From: Amycolatopsis antarctica
GTDB lineage: Bacteria > Actinomycetota > Actinomycetes > Mycobacteriales > Pseudonocardiaceae
Direction of reading: 5' to 3'
Assembly: GCF_002262875.1 (NCBI RefSeq)
Contig: NZ_NKYE01000006.1
Location: 298,537-362,536, forward strand
DNA: 64,000 nucleotides
The notes beneath the pieces are model-generated. The model did not search any database. It had not been told where the DNA came from and saw only the letters and a list, made by a program, of their open reading frames with translations. The translations under genes and the position numbers were made by a program. Every line of letters starts with the position of its first letter. Within the stretch, counting starts at the first letter, position 1. Positions 39,870-48,170 of this stretch are shown piece after piece.

Positions 39870-40591
39870 GTCCGTACACCCCTGCTCGCGTCGACGAGTG
39901 CGGCGAACAGCCGCACGTCCTCCGGTTCCTGCTCGGGATGCCACTGCACCCCGAGCACGAACGTCTCGCCCCCCAGTTCCACGGCCTCGACGGTGCCGTC
40001 CGCGGCCCAGCCGGACGCCCGCAGGCCGGTGCCGAGCCGATCGACGGCCTGGTGGTGGTAGCACCGGCAGGCCGTTTCCGGGCCGAGGACGGCCGCGGCC
40101 AGGCTGCCCTCGGCGAGGGTGACGGTGCCGCTGCCGTACACGGCGACCTCCGGCTGGTGCGCCGTTCCGACCAGATCCGGCAGGTGCTGCACGAGAGTTC
40201 CGCCCAGCGCCACGTTGAGCACCTCCATCCCGCGGCAGACGCCCAGCACCGGAACTCCGCGGGCCAGCGCCAGGCCGAGCAGCGCGAACTCGAACTCGTC
40301 CCGGTCCGGGCGGGTCACCGTGCGCGGGTGCGGGGCGGCCCCGTACCTGGCCGGTTCCACGTCCGCGCCGCCGACCAGGACCAGAGCGTCCACAGTGGAC
40401 AGCAGTTCCGCGTGCCCGGTGCCGATCGGCGGCAGCAGCACCGGCACCCCGCCCGCGCGGACGACGGCGTCGAGGTAGGGCCGGTGCAGCACGGCGGCCT
40501 CGGTCTGCCAGACGCCGAAGCGGGTGGATTCCAGGTAGGTGGTCAGTCCGATCCGCGGCCGCGGGGCCGGATCAGAGACGTTCGAAGCCAC
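39866..40591 (-). CDS. Class I glutamine-amidotransferase-like hydrolase (PuuD type)
   Basis: 241 residues. Catalytic Cys in VLGVCRGMEVLNVALGG; His/Glu in VLGVQWHPEQEPED; N-terminal LVLVGGADVEPARYG. Homologues split gamma-glutamyl amides, returning glutamate and the free carboxylated amine. GTG at 40591 overlaps the ligase gene end by 20 nt. Confidence 0.92.
   Translation of the reverse strand: MASNVSDPAPRPRIGLTTYLESTRFGVWQTEAAVLHRPYLDAVVRAGGVPVLLPPIGTGHAELLSTVDALVLVGGADVEPARYGAAPHPRTVTRPDRDEFEFALLGLALARGVPVLGVCRGMEVLNVALGGTLVQHLPDLVGTAHQPEVAVYGSGTVTLAEGSLAAAVLGPETACRCYHHQAVDRLGTGLRASGWAADGTVEAVELGGETFVLGVQWHPEQEPEDVRLFAALVDASRGVRT
40388..40400. repeat. Iterated palindrome TCCA-YWR-TGGA (best copy; eight in window)
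   Basis: GTCCACAGTGGAC is a perfect 13-bp palindrome inside the PuuD-type gene. Exact 11-bp copies also at 16540-16550, 20816-20826, 30992-31002, 45757-45767, 48033-48043, 53498-53508 and 56613-56623. One-mismatch copies at 25864 and 27240. Four copies are TCCACWGTGGA; four are TCCATTGTGGA or its complement. Confidence 0.8.
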
Positions 40592-41936
40592 GTACCCGCT
40601 CCCAGTCGGTGACCGCGGCGCCGAACGCGGCGAGCTCGACCCTGGCCGCGTTGAGGTAGTGCTTCACCACGTCCTCGCCGAACGCCTCCCTGGCCCGCTC
40701 GCTGCCCTTCAGCAGCGCCGCGGCCTCGTGCAGTGTCGTCGGCACGGTGGGCTTGCCGGAGGTGTAGGCGTTCCCGGTGAACTCGGGCTCCAGCGTCAGC
40801 TCGTGCTCGATGCCGTGCAGACCGGAGGCGATGAGCGCGGCCACCGCCAGGTACGGATTGACATCGCCGCCGGGTACCCGGTTCTCCATCCGCAACGACT
40901 CGCCGTGGCCGACGACGCGCAGGGCGCAGGTGCGGTTGTCGATCCCCCACGCCGCGGCGGTCGGGGCGAAGCTGCCCGGGACGAAACGCTTGTACGAGTT
41001 GACGTTCGGGGCCAGGAAGTAGGTGAACTCGCGCAGGCAGGCGAGCTGCCCGGCGAGGAAATGCTCCATCAACGGGGAGAAGCCACCGGGCCCGTCGCCC
41101 GCCAGTACCGCCTCGCCGCCGACCGAGCGCACGCTCAGGTGGATGTGACAGGAGTTGCCCTCGCGTTCGTCGTACTTCGCCATGAAGGTGAGGCTCCTGC
41201 CCTCCTGCGCGGCGATCTCCTTGGCGCCGGACTTGTAGACGCTGTGGTTGTCGCAGGTGGTCATCGCATCGGCGTAGCGGAACGCGATCTCCTGCTGCCC
41301 GGGATTGCACTCGCCCTTCGCGGACTCGACGTACATGCCGGCGCCGGTCATCTCGTTGCGGATGCGGCGCAGCAAAGGTTCCAGTCGCGCGGTCCCGAGC
41401 ATCGAATAGTCCACGTTGTACTGGTTCGCCGGGGTCAGCCCACGGTAACCGCGATTCCAGGCCTGCTCGTAGGTGTCGTCGAAGACGATGAACTCGAGCT
41501 CGGTCCCGGCGAACGCGGTGAGACCGTGCGCGGCGAGCCGGTCGAGCTGACGGCGCAGGATCTGCCGCGGCGACACCGGCACCTCACCACCGCCGACCCA
41601 CTCGACGTCGGCGAGCACCAGCGCGGTGCCCTCCTGCCACGGGATCCGGCGCAGCGTCGCGAAGTCCGGGCGTAGCACGAAGTCGCCGTAGCCGCGGTCC
41701 CAGGAGGACACCTCGTAGCCACCGACGGTGTTCATCTCCACGTCGACGGCCAGCAGGTAATTGCAGGCCTCGGTGGCGTGCGGGACGACCTCGTTCAGGA
41801 AGTACTCGGCCGCGCAGCGTTTGCCCTGGAGCCTGCCCTGCATGTCGGTGATGGCCACCAGGACGGTGTCCACCTCCCCTGCGGCGACGAGCTCGCGCAG
41901 TCCGTCGAGGGTGAGCATGCCTCTCCTGGTTGCCAT
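40572..41936 (-). CDS. Glutamine-synthetase-like gamma-glutamyl-amine ligase (GlnA4/PuuA-like)
   Basis: 454 residues. GS fold with LVAITDMQGRLQGKR, metal-binding GTELEFIVFDDTYE, ESAKGECNPGQQEIAFR, the nucleotide motif NSCHIHLSV, and GDVNPYLAVAALIASG. It lacks the adenylylation Tyr loop of housekeeping GS. In Streptomyces coelicolor GlnA4 gamma-glutamylates ethanolamine and GlnA2/GlnA3 act on polyamines. The adjoining ethanolamine-type permease and absence of an amine oxidase favour ethanolamine here. ATG 41936. Confidence 0.9.
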   Translation of the reverse strand: MATRRGMLTLDGLRELVAAGEVDTVLVAITDMQGRLQGKRCAAEYFLNEVVPHATEACNYLLAVDVEMNTVGGYEVSSWDRGYGDFVLRPDFATLRRIPWQEGTALVLADVEWVGGGEVPVSPRQILRRQLDRLAAHGLTAFAGTELEFIVFDDTYEQAWNRGYRGLTPANQYNVDYSMLGTARLEPLLRRIRNEMTGAGMYVESAKGECNPGQQEIAFRYADAMTTCDNHSVYKSGAKEIAAQEGRSLTFMAKYDEREGNSCHIHLSVRSVGGEAVLAGDGPGGFSPLMEHFLAGQLACLREFTYFLAPNVNSYKRFVPGSFAPTAAAWGIDNRTCALRVVGHGESLRMENRVPGGDVNPYLAVAALIASGLHGIEHELTLEPEFTGNAYTSGKPTVPTTLHEAAALLKGSERAREAFGEDVVKHYLNAARVELAAFGAAVTDWERVRGFERL

Positions 41937-42200
41937 CGGTGGCAGTCCCTTCCCGCGACGCCGGACACCACCGCACGCCTCGACCCGGTAAAAGGATCAA
42001 ATATGACCCATTGACTGAGTTGTACCGATCCGCCGCGATAGCTGTCAACCGCACACCAGCCCGCCCGATCCGCGATCTCCCGGCGGATTTCCTCGCTACC
42101 CGACCACGGAACAACGCCCATACGGACCTTGACAAAGACCTGGTGACAGCCGACTCTCGGTGGGCCCCAAAGGACTGTTGGCGCACCCATTGGAGTACCT
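41937..42200. promoter_or_regulatory. Divergent promoter region between ligase operon and permease
   Basis: 264 bp, AT-rich at its left half (AAAAGGATCAAATATGACCC around 41990). On the + strand TTGACA at 42129-42134 is a good -35 for the permease; the -10 is weak. No clean GntR palindrome was found, which leaves the operator of this regulon unplaced. Confidence 0.5.
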
Positions 42201-43652
42201 GTGGCTGAGCGCAAGGCCGAACGCGGCGTGGAGTACACCGAGGTCGGGGACGACTACCTCGCGAAGCGGCAGCTCCGCCGCGGCGCGGCCGGATGGCTGC
42301 TGCTGGCCGGGCTCGGCGTCTCGTACGTGATCTCCGGCGATTTCGCGGGCTGGAACTTCGGCCTGGAGAAGGGCGGCTGGGGCGGACTGCTGATCGCCAC
42401 CGTGCTGATGGCCGTGATGTACGGCTGCATGGTGTTCGGCCTGGCCGAGATGTCCTCGGCACTGCCGGTCGCCGGGGCGGGCTACGGATTCGCCCGCCGC
42501 GCCCTCGGACCACTGGGCGGATTCGCCACCGGTTTCGCCATCCTGATCGAGTACTCCATAGCGCCCGCGGCGATCTCGGTCTTCATCGGCGCGTACGTCG
42601 AGACGCTCGGGTTGTTCGGGCTCACCAACAGCTGGCCGGTCTACCTGGGCTGCTACCTGATCTTCATCGGCATCCACCTGCGCGGCGTCGGCGAGGCGCT
42701 GCGGGCCATGTTCGCGATCACCGCCGTGGCCGTGGTGGCACTGATCGCGTTCGTCGTGGGGATGATCCCCAAGTTCTCCGTCGACAAGCTCTTCGACATC
42801 GCCCCGACCGACGCCGCGGGGGCCAGTTCGTTCCTGCCCTTCGGCATCGCGGGCGCGGTGGCGGCACTGGTGTACGGCATCTGGTTCTTCCTCGCCGTCG
42901 AGGGCGTGCCACTGGCCGCGGAGGAAGCGCGCGACCCGCGAAGGGACATGCCCCGCGGGATCATCGCGGCGATCGCCGTGCTCGTCGTGTTCGCCGCCCT
43001 CATCCTGGTTCTCGCCCCGGGCGGCGCGGGAGCGCAGGCGATCGCCGGATCCGACAATCCACTGCCCGAAGCGGTACGGGCCGCCTACGGCGGGGACAAC
43101 CTGCTCGCCCAGATCGTCAACTACGTCGGTCTCGCCGGGCTGGTCGCCAGCTTCTTCTCGATCATCTACGCCTATTCGCGTCAGCTCTTCGCGCTGTCCC
43201 GCGCCGGTTACCTACCCAAGTGGATGTCGCGCACCGGCAAGCGGAAGACGCCGTACCTGGCACTCATCGTCCCGGGCACGATCGGCTTCCTGCTCGCGAC
43301 CATCACCAGGGACGGCGCGCTGCTGATCGACATCGCGGTCTTCGGTGCCACCGTCTCGTACGTCCTGCTGAACCTCTCGCACATCGTGCTACGGGTGCGC
43401 GAGCCGGGGCTGGAGCGGCCGTACCGCACGCCGGGCGGGGTCGTCACCACCGGCATCGCACTGGTGCTCGCCGTGGCCGCGGTGGTCGCCACCTTCCTCG
43501 TCGACATCGTCGCGGCCATGATCATGGCGTGCATCTTCGTCGCCGGGCTGGCGTACTTCTGGTTCTACAGCAGGCATCGGCTGGTCGCCTCGGCGCCGGA
43601 GGAGGAGTTCGCCGCCATCCACCGGGCCGAGGCCGAACTCACCGAGGGCTGA
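42201..43652 (+). CDS. Ethanolamine-type amino acid/amine permease (APC family)
   Basis: 483 residues and 12 predicted membrane helices. Starts with the conserved LRRGAAGWLLLAGLGVSYVI and SGDFAGWNFGLEKGGWGG of TIGR00908-like ethanolamine permeases. Further matches: GLAEMSSALPVAGAGYGFAR, AVEGVPLAAEEARDPRRDMP and YSRQLFALSRAGYLP. GTG 42201 follows TTGGAG. It faces the gamma-glutamylation operon and supplies its substrate. Confidence 0.92.
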   Translation: MAERKAERGVEYTEVGDDYLAKRQLRRGAAGWLLLAGLGVSYVISGDFAGWNFGLEKGGWGGLLIATVLMAVMYGCMVFGLAEMSSALPVAGAGYGFARRALGPLGGFATGFAILIEYSIAPAAISVFIGAYVETLGLFGLTNSWPVYLGCYLIFIGIHLRGVGEALRAMFAITAVAVVALIAFVVGMIPKFSVDKLFDIAPTDAAGASSFLPFGIAGAVAALVYGIWFFLAVEGVPLAAEEARDPRRDMPRGIIAAIAVLVVFAALILVLAPGGAGAQAIAGSDNPLPEAVRAAYGGDNLLAQIVNYVGLAGLVASFFSIIYAYSRQLFALSRAGYLPKWMSRTGKRKTPYLALIVPGTIGFLLATITRDGALLIDIAVFGATVSYVLLNLSHIVLRVREPGLERPYRTPGGVVTTGIALVLAVAAVVATFLVDIVAAMIMACIFVAGLAYFWFYSRHRLVASAPEEEFAAIHRAEAELTEG

Positions 43653-43703
43653 GCGGCACCGGCCGCCCGGCCCGCCGTCGCCCGCCCGAGCCGGGACCGG
43701 CGG

Positions 43704-44033
43704 TCAGTCCGCGCGCACCGCCAGCTCGGCCATCTCGCCCCAGCCCGTTCCCGGCGTCTCCACGTTGACGATCTTCGGTGTCTCGGCGATGACGTCCGGC
43801 ATCCAGCTCATCGCAGTGGTGAAGTGCTCGGACTTCACGTGCCGCTCCCCCGCCTCGGGAGACTCGAACGCCTCGACGAGGACGAACTCGTTCGGATTCT
43901 CCACGCTCTTGGACCACTCGAAGAACACGTTGCCCGGTTCCCCACGGGTGGCCGTGGTGAACTCGTCGACGAGCGTCAGCCACTCGTCGGTCCGCTCGGG
44001 ACGGACGGTGAACTTGACGACGATCAGGATCAT
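43704..44033 (-). CDS. Putative quinol monooxygenase (ABM domain)
   Basis: 109 residues. Antibiotic-biosynthesis-monooxygenase ferredoxin-like fold: VVKFTVRPERTDEWLTLVDE, EPGNVFFEWSKSVENPNEFV, and the helix with HVKSEHFTTAM. ATG 44033 has GGAGGAAG 5 nt upstream. Small cofactor-free enzymes of this family oxidise quinols or detoxify dicarbonyls; the substrate is unknown. Confidence 0.88.
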   Translation of the reverse strand: MILIVVKFTVRPERTDEWLTLVDEFTTATRGEPGNVFFEWSKSVENPNEFVLVEAFESPEAGERHVKSEHFTTAMSWMPDVIAETPKIVNVETPGTGWGEMAELAVRAD

Positions 44034-44145
44034 GGGTGCTTCCTCCATCTGCGCGGCCCGCCCGGCGGTCGGCCACGGCGGCGATCGGAACGGCTCCAGT
44101 CTGCCCGAGTGGCCGGCCGCCCGCCCGGTCCGGAAAGCGTCCGGC

Positions 44146-45366
44146 TCAGTGCCCCGGGCGGGCGGGAACGGCGGCGCCCGCCGGAACGTGCGGCCTGCCC
44201 CCCGCCAGGACGAGGCGCAGGGCCCGCAGAGCCGCCAGGTCCGCCTCCGGGTCGCCGTCCGCGACGAGCAGGTCGGCCCGGTATCCCGGCGCCACCGTTC
44301 CCGTCTCCCCGGCGAGGCCGAGCGCCGCCGCCGCGTCCGTGGTCGCCATCGTGAGCACCCGCGCCGGCGGCAGCCCGAGGTGCTCGAAGAACTCCAGGCT
44401 GCCGGGGAAGTCGTCGAAGACCGCGCGCGGCACACCGGCGTCGGTGCCGGCGATCAGCCGGACGCCCTGATCGGCCATCCAGCGGACGCGGCCGAACATC
44501 TGCGCGGCGCGTTCCTCGCCGAAGACCGCGGGCAGCGCCCGCCAGCCGGGGCTCGCCCCCGGGCACACGAACACGCCGTTCGCGACGATCTCGGCCACGA
44601 CGTCCTCGCGTACCTCGAACCCGCCCTCGGTCATCCAGGTGCAGTGCTCGATCGTGTCCACGCCCGCGGCGACCGCGGCGGCGATCCCCTCCGCGCCGTG
44701 CGCGTGGGCCGCGGTGCGCAGCCCCGCCCGCCGTGCTTCCTCGGTGACGATCCGCAGCGCGGCACCGTCGAACTGCGACTCCCAGGCGGCGGGACCACCG
44801 GGGGTGAGACCGCCGCCGGTGGCCATCACCTTCACCAGGTCGGCACCCGCGGCCACGTTGCGCCGCACCATGTCCCGGATTGATTCCTCGCTGCCGTCGA
44901 CCTCACCGCCGAGGAACCAGCAGTGCCCGCCGGTGATCGTGATCGGCGCGCCCGCGGCCAGGATCCGGGGGCCGGGAACACCGCCGGAGGCGATCGCGTC
45001 ACGCAGCCGTGCGGCGAGCCCGCCGCGGTCGCCGAGGTCGCGGACGGTCGTCACCCCGGTGTCCAGGAGTGCGCGCGCCCGCCCCGTCATGCCGAGCATC
45101 AGGCACGCGTCATCGGACTCGCGCACGGTGGCCGCCACCTCGGTGCCCGCGTCGAAGGCGAGGTGCACGTGGGCGTCGATGAGCCCGGGCAGGATGGTGG
45201 CGTCCGGGTAGTCCGCACGCGGCACACTCGCCTCGACCGCGGCGTCCACCTCGTCCCGCGTACCCACGGCGGCCACCACACCGTCCCGGACGTGCACCGC
45301 ACCGCCGGGAATCCGTTCGGCGCCCGGGGCCGTCAGTACGCTTCCCGCCGAGATCACCAGCTCCAC
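44146..45366 (-). CDS. Metal-dependent amidohydrolase (imidazolonepropionase/prolidase-like)
   Basis: 406 residues. Binuclear-type metal ligands: DAHVHLAFDAG (HxH), VKVMATGG (Lys), AAHAHG (His), and LIAGTDAG (Asp). The small beta domain is made of the two ends. Related proteins hydrolyse Xaa-Pro peptides, organophosphates or cyclic amides. GTG 45366 has GGGGAG 9 nt upstream. It may share a transcript with the ABM gene (112-bp gap). Confidence 0.88.
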   Translation of the reverse strand: MELVISAGSVLTAPGAERIPGGAVHVRDGVVAAVGTRDEVDAAVEASVPRADYPDATILPGLIDAHVHLAFDAGTEVAATVRESDDACLMLGMTGRARALLDTGVTTVRDLGDRGGLAARLRDAIASGGVPGPRILAAGAPITITGGHCWFLGGEVDGSEESIRDMVRRNVAAGADLVKVMATGGGLTPGGPAAWESQFDGAALRIVTEEARRAGLRTAAHAHGAEGIAAAVAAGVDTIEHCTWMTEGGFEVREDVVAEIVANGVFVCPGASPGWRALPAVFGEERAAQMFGRVRWMADQGVRLIAGTDAGVPRAVFDDFPGSLEFFEHLGLPPARVLTMATTDAAAALGLAGETGTVAPGYRADLLVADGDPEADLAALRALRLVLAGGRPHVPAGAAVPARPGH

Positions 45367-45403
45367 GCGAGCCCACTCCCCTTTCTCGTGTCGGCCGCGC
45401 CGG

Positions 45404-46531
45404 TCACGCGACCCTGGCCCGCAGCGCGTCGGAGAGCGCGACGAGCTGCCGCACGTCAGCGTCCAGCCCCTCCCCCTCCGGAGTCGCCACGAACACGGCC
45501 TTGGTCGCCACCGGTTCGCTGGCCCGGCTCGACCGCAGCGCGGCGGTCAGCGCGTCGGCCAGCGCGGGCGAGTCGGCCAGGTCGGCGCCCTCGTGCCCGG
45601 CGGCGAGATAGGGACTCACCCGCACCAGCCCGTCCCGGCACTCGATCACCCGCCGGTAGTAGAGACGGGTGACGCCGCGCAGGCGGACGGCGTCACGCCA
45701 CCCGCCCGCGGGCACGCGATTCAGCGCGTCCTGCGGGAAGGCGTCGTGCAGCACAGTCCACAATGGACCGAGTCGGTGGTACATCCGGCGGTGGTGCGAC
45801 CACACGCGCACCGCGGCGAAGCGGGTGGTCAGGCCCGGGTAGGTCAGGCCGATCACGAACAGCGGGATGGACAGGGCCAGCAGCAGCGACAGCGCCGACA
45901 CCAGCCCGGGGATCGTCGCGGCGCCCGTCGCACGCACCACCACCAGGACGGCACGGATGCCGGAACCGACCACCATCCCCGCCAGCCCGGCCGCCACGAT
46001 CCACAGCCCGGTCGACAGAGGCGGCTCGGAGACCCGGGCGTAGCGCCAGGTCCAGACGAGCGCGACGCAGAGAACGTAGGCGAGGTAGACACCGCCGCCG
46101 AGATAGAAGATCGCCAGCCCGGGCACGGTCATGTCGGCATCGGCGTAGGACGTGCCGCGCAGGCCCTCCGGGGTGAGCACGGTGGCCACCGTCATCAGCA
46201 CCGCGGTCGCGACCAGCGGCACCAGCTCCCAGCGGGCACGCCTGCGGCCACCGCCCGCGTCGGCCGCGGAGAACAGGTAGAAGCACATGATCCAGTACAC
46301 GGTGACCAGCAGGAAGACGTTCTGCACCAGCTTCGCCGTACCCGCGCCGACCGCGCCGTCCACGGCCTCGGCCACCGCCTGCAGGCCGAACGGGTACGCC
46401 ACCGCCGCCGACACCAGGCAGAGCACGACGGCCCGCAGCGGGCGGTCGTGCGGCGCCTTGCCGAGCTGGTACAGCTTCCAGCCGACGGCCAGCAGGAGCA
46501 GCAGCCCGAACCCGCCGTTGAGTGCGCTCAC
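45404..46531 (-). CDS. MAB_1171c-family seven-helix membrane protein
   Basis: 375 residues. Seven hydrophobic segments: FGLLLLLAVGWKLYQL, AVVLCLVSAAVAYPFG, LVQNVFLLVTVYWIMCFYLF, VPLVATAVLMTVATVL, IFYLGGGVYLAYVLCVALVW, LWIVAAGLAGMVVGSGIRAV and VSALSLLLALSIPLFVIGL. A cytosolic tail of about 150 residues follows (WSHHRRMYHRLGPLWTVLHD). The layout resembles the sensor half of 7TM receptors without a kinase. GTG 46531 overlaps the upstream stop as GTGA. Always-together neighbours (protease, XRE) suggest one regulatory unit. Function unknown. Confidence 0.82.
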   Translation of the reverse strand: MSALNGGFGLLLLLAVGWKLYQLGKAPHDRPLRAVVLCLVSAAVAYPFGLQAVAEAVDGAVGAGTAKLVQNVFLLVTVYWIMCFYLFSAADAGGGRRRARWELVPLVATAVLMTVATVLTPEGLRGTSYADADMTVPGLAIFYLGGGVYLAYVLCVALVWTWRYARVSEPPLSTGLWIVAAGLAGMVVGSGIRAVLVVVRATGAATIPGLVSALSLLLALSIPLFVIGLTYPGLTTRFAAVRVWSHHRRMYHRLGPLWTVLHDAFPQDALNRVPAGGWRDAVRLRGVTRLYYRRVIECRDGLVRVSPYLAAGHEGADLADSPALADALTAALRSSRASEPVATKAVFVATPEGEGLDADVRQLVALSDALRARVA

Positions 46532-47055
46532 TGCCACCCCTGGCGATCGCCCAGCGCCGTCTGGACCCGCTGCACGTGCGCGTCCCGGGCGACCCGGGGA
46601 GCGACCCGGTCGAGCACCGAGGCCCACTCCAGGATGATGGTCGCGACGAGTTCGGCCTCGCGTTCCCGTTCGTCGTCGTAGCTGGTGCGGCGCAGAGCCC
46701 GGCGCACGGCGTTGCGCATGATGTCGGGGGTGAGCAGCGGCGCGATGTCGTCGTCGGCGCCGTCGCTCTGGTGGTCGGCGAGGATGTGGCCGACCTCGTG
46801 CAGGATGATGTGGTCCTGATGGGTCTTGCTGGTCTCCTGCTGGTACAGCACGTAGTCCGTGGTGTCGGTGGCGATCCACAACCCGAACGGGCCGGGCACC
46901 GGCAGCGGGTACGGCACCAGGCGGATCGGGCGGCCACGTCGTTCACCGAGGCGGCCGCAGAGCACGTCCACACGCAGCGGCGGCTCGATGTCCAGCGCCT
47001 GGAGTTCACGCCTGCAGCGCCGCCGCAGCTCTCGTTCCTTCCGTGACTCCTTCAC
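46528..47055 (-). CDS. ImmA/IrrE-like zinc peptidase (HEVGH)
   Basis: 175 residues. Zinc-protease helix IILHEVGHILADH near residue 85, with a later Glu-rich helix EREREAELVATIILEWAS. The N-terminal 45 residues are basic and helical. In known ImmA/IrrE pairs the peptidase cleaves or controls the XRE repressor next to it; here the XRE gene is 24 nt upstream. Coupled to the seven-helix gene by GTGA. Confidence 0.82.
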   Translation of the reverse strand: MKESRKERELRRRCRRELQALDIEPPLRVDVLCGRLGERRGRPIRLVPYPLPVPGPFGLWIATDTTDYVLYQQETSKTHQDHIILHEVGHILADHQSDGADDDIAPLLTPDIMRNAVRRALRRTSYDDEREREAELVATIILEWASVLDRVAPRVARDAHVQRVQTALGDRQGWQ

Positions 47056-47079
47056 CGGTCACATTCTAAGCACGCGCCG

Positions 47080-47526
47080 TCACTCGTTCTCGTGACGCTC
47101 GGCACGCTCGAGCCGGTAGACCACATCGAGCAGGTCCATCACCTGCTTGCGGCGGTCCGGCGACAGCTCACCGGCCCGCATCGCCATCAGCCTGGCCTCG
47201 CTGCCCGCCTCGGCCTCCCGCGCCCTGGCCCGTTCGCCGGCGAGCCGTTCGATCTGCTCGTCGATCCGGCCCGCGACACCGTCGTCGAAGAAGTACGCGG
47301 GCGGGACGCCGAAGAACTCCCCCAGCGCCTGGAGGTGCTTCAGCGTCGGATTGCTCTTGCGGCCCTTGCGGAGCTGCCAGATGTAGCTCTGCGAGATCGT
47401 CACCCCCTGCTCGGCCGCCGCCTGCGCCACCTGCTCGTTGCTGTACTCCCGGCCGTCCGGCCGCCGTACCGCGGTGAACAGATGGTTCAGCCGACCGGCG
47501 AGATCCTCGCCCGAACCCGTCCCCAT
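47080..47526 (-). CDS. XRE-family DNA-binding regulator, copy 2
   Basis: 148 residues from ATG 47526, with GGAGG 5 nt upstream; a longer reading to 47550 is less likely. Helix-turn-helix: YSNEQVAQAAAEQGVTISQS, then YIWQLRKGRKSNPTLKHLQA, then GEFFGVPPAYFFDDG, clearly related to the regulator at 24887. The C-terminal helical part (IERLAGERARAREAEAGSEA, then MDLLDVVYRLER) could dimerise or be the peptidase target. Confidence 0.88.
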   Translation of the reverse strand: MGTGSGEDLAGRLNHLFTAVRRPDGREYSNEQVAQAAAEQGVTISQSYIWQLRKGRKSNPTLKHLQALGEFFGVPPAYFFDDGVAGRIDEQIERLAGERARAREAEAGSEARLMAMRAGELSPDRRKQVMDLLDVVYRLERAERHENE

Positions 47527-47568
47527 CACTACCTCCGCTTCCACCCACATGAATCAGCAGGCGAGACC

Positions 47569-47582
47569 GATGAACTTTCATC
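47569..47582. promoter_or_regulatory. GATGAA-CT-TTCATC palindrome upstream of the XRE gene
   Basis: Perfect 6-bp arms, 43 bp upstream of the XRE start, in an AT-rich patch. Candidate autoregulatory operator. Confidence 0.45.
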
Positions 47583-48170
47583 AGTTGCATGTCGCCAGAG
47601 GCCAGTATAGATTCTCCAGCCAACGGGACAACTCAGGAAAATGTCCGAATGCGGGACGCATCACCTGAGTTTCCCACCGAACAGTGGAGCCGGCTGGCGC
47701 GAACCGCGGAGTTCTCTGGGGGTTTCCGTGGCTCGGCGTCGGCCGGCCCGCGGGAAATCGATTGCCCGCGGCGAACCTCCCGGGGGCGACCTCGACCGGC
47801 AAACGCCACCGGCGGCTCCCGCCGCTTCCGAGGGCGCACATAGCGACGCCGCTCTCGACCGGCCTGGGGGTCACCGGGAGAGCGGCGTCGCCACGACAAT
47901 ACACAAAACGTCAAGCATGTCGCGTCCCGGCGACCTCTCAGGTTCCCGAAGTCGCTCATTTGAGCATCGATGGACGCCAGCCCAGTTGGAACACGCGAAC
48001 CCCCGGCGGCCCGGCGGTACCGCGCCGCGGGATCCATTGTGGACACAACCGCTCCGGCATCTCTGCGACCGATTGTCCTTTGTGGAGGGTACGGACGAGA
48101 TGCGCGGCCGGTCAGCTGTGGCAGTGTGGCGGTACCCGGAACGCATGTCCGCACCGTCAGGAAGGCCAGC
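47583..48170. other. Long intergenic region between XRE copy 2 and SDR
   Basis: About 590 bp. It holds hairpin element copy 2 (47843-47891), an iterated palindrome (48033-48043) with a one-mismatch neighbour at 48066, and the SDR ribosome site GGAAGG. No convincing protein gene on either strand. Confidence 0.6.
47843..47891 (+). other. Structured hairpin element, copy 2
   Basis: GCGACGCCGCTCTC (47843-47856) pairs with 47878-47891. A GA bulge, a CCGG/CCGG upper stem and the same loop CCTGGGGGTCA (47863-47873) follow. Compared with copy 1 both stems differ by paired changes while bulge and loop are identical. It is 317 bp upstream of the leftward XRE start and 280 bp upstream of the rightward SDR. 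Confidence 0.8.
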
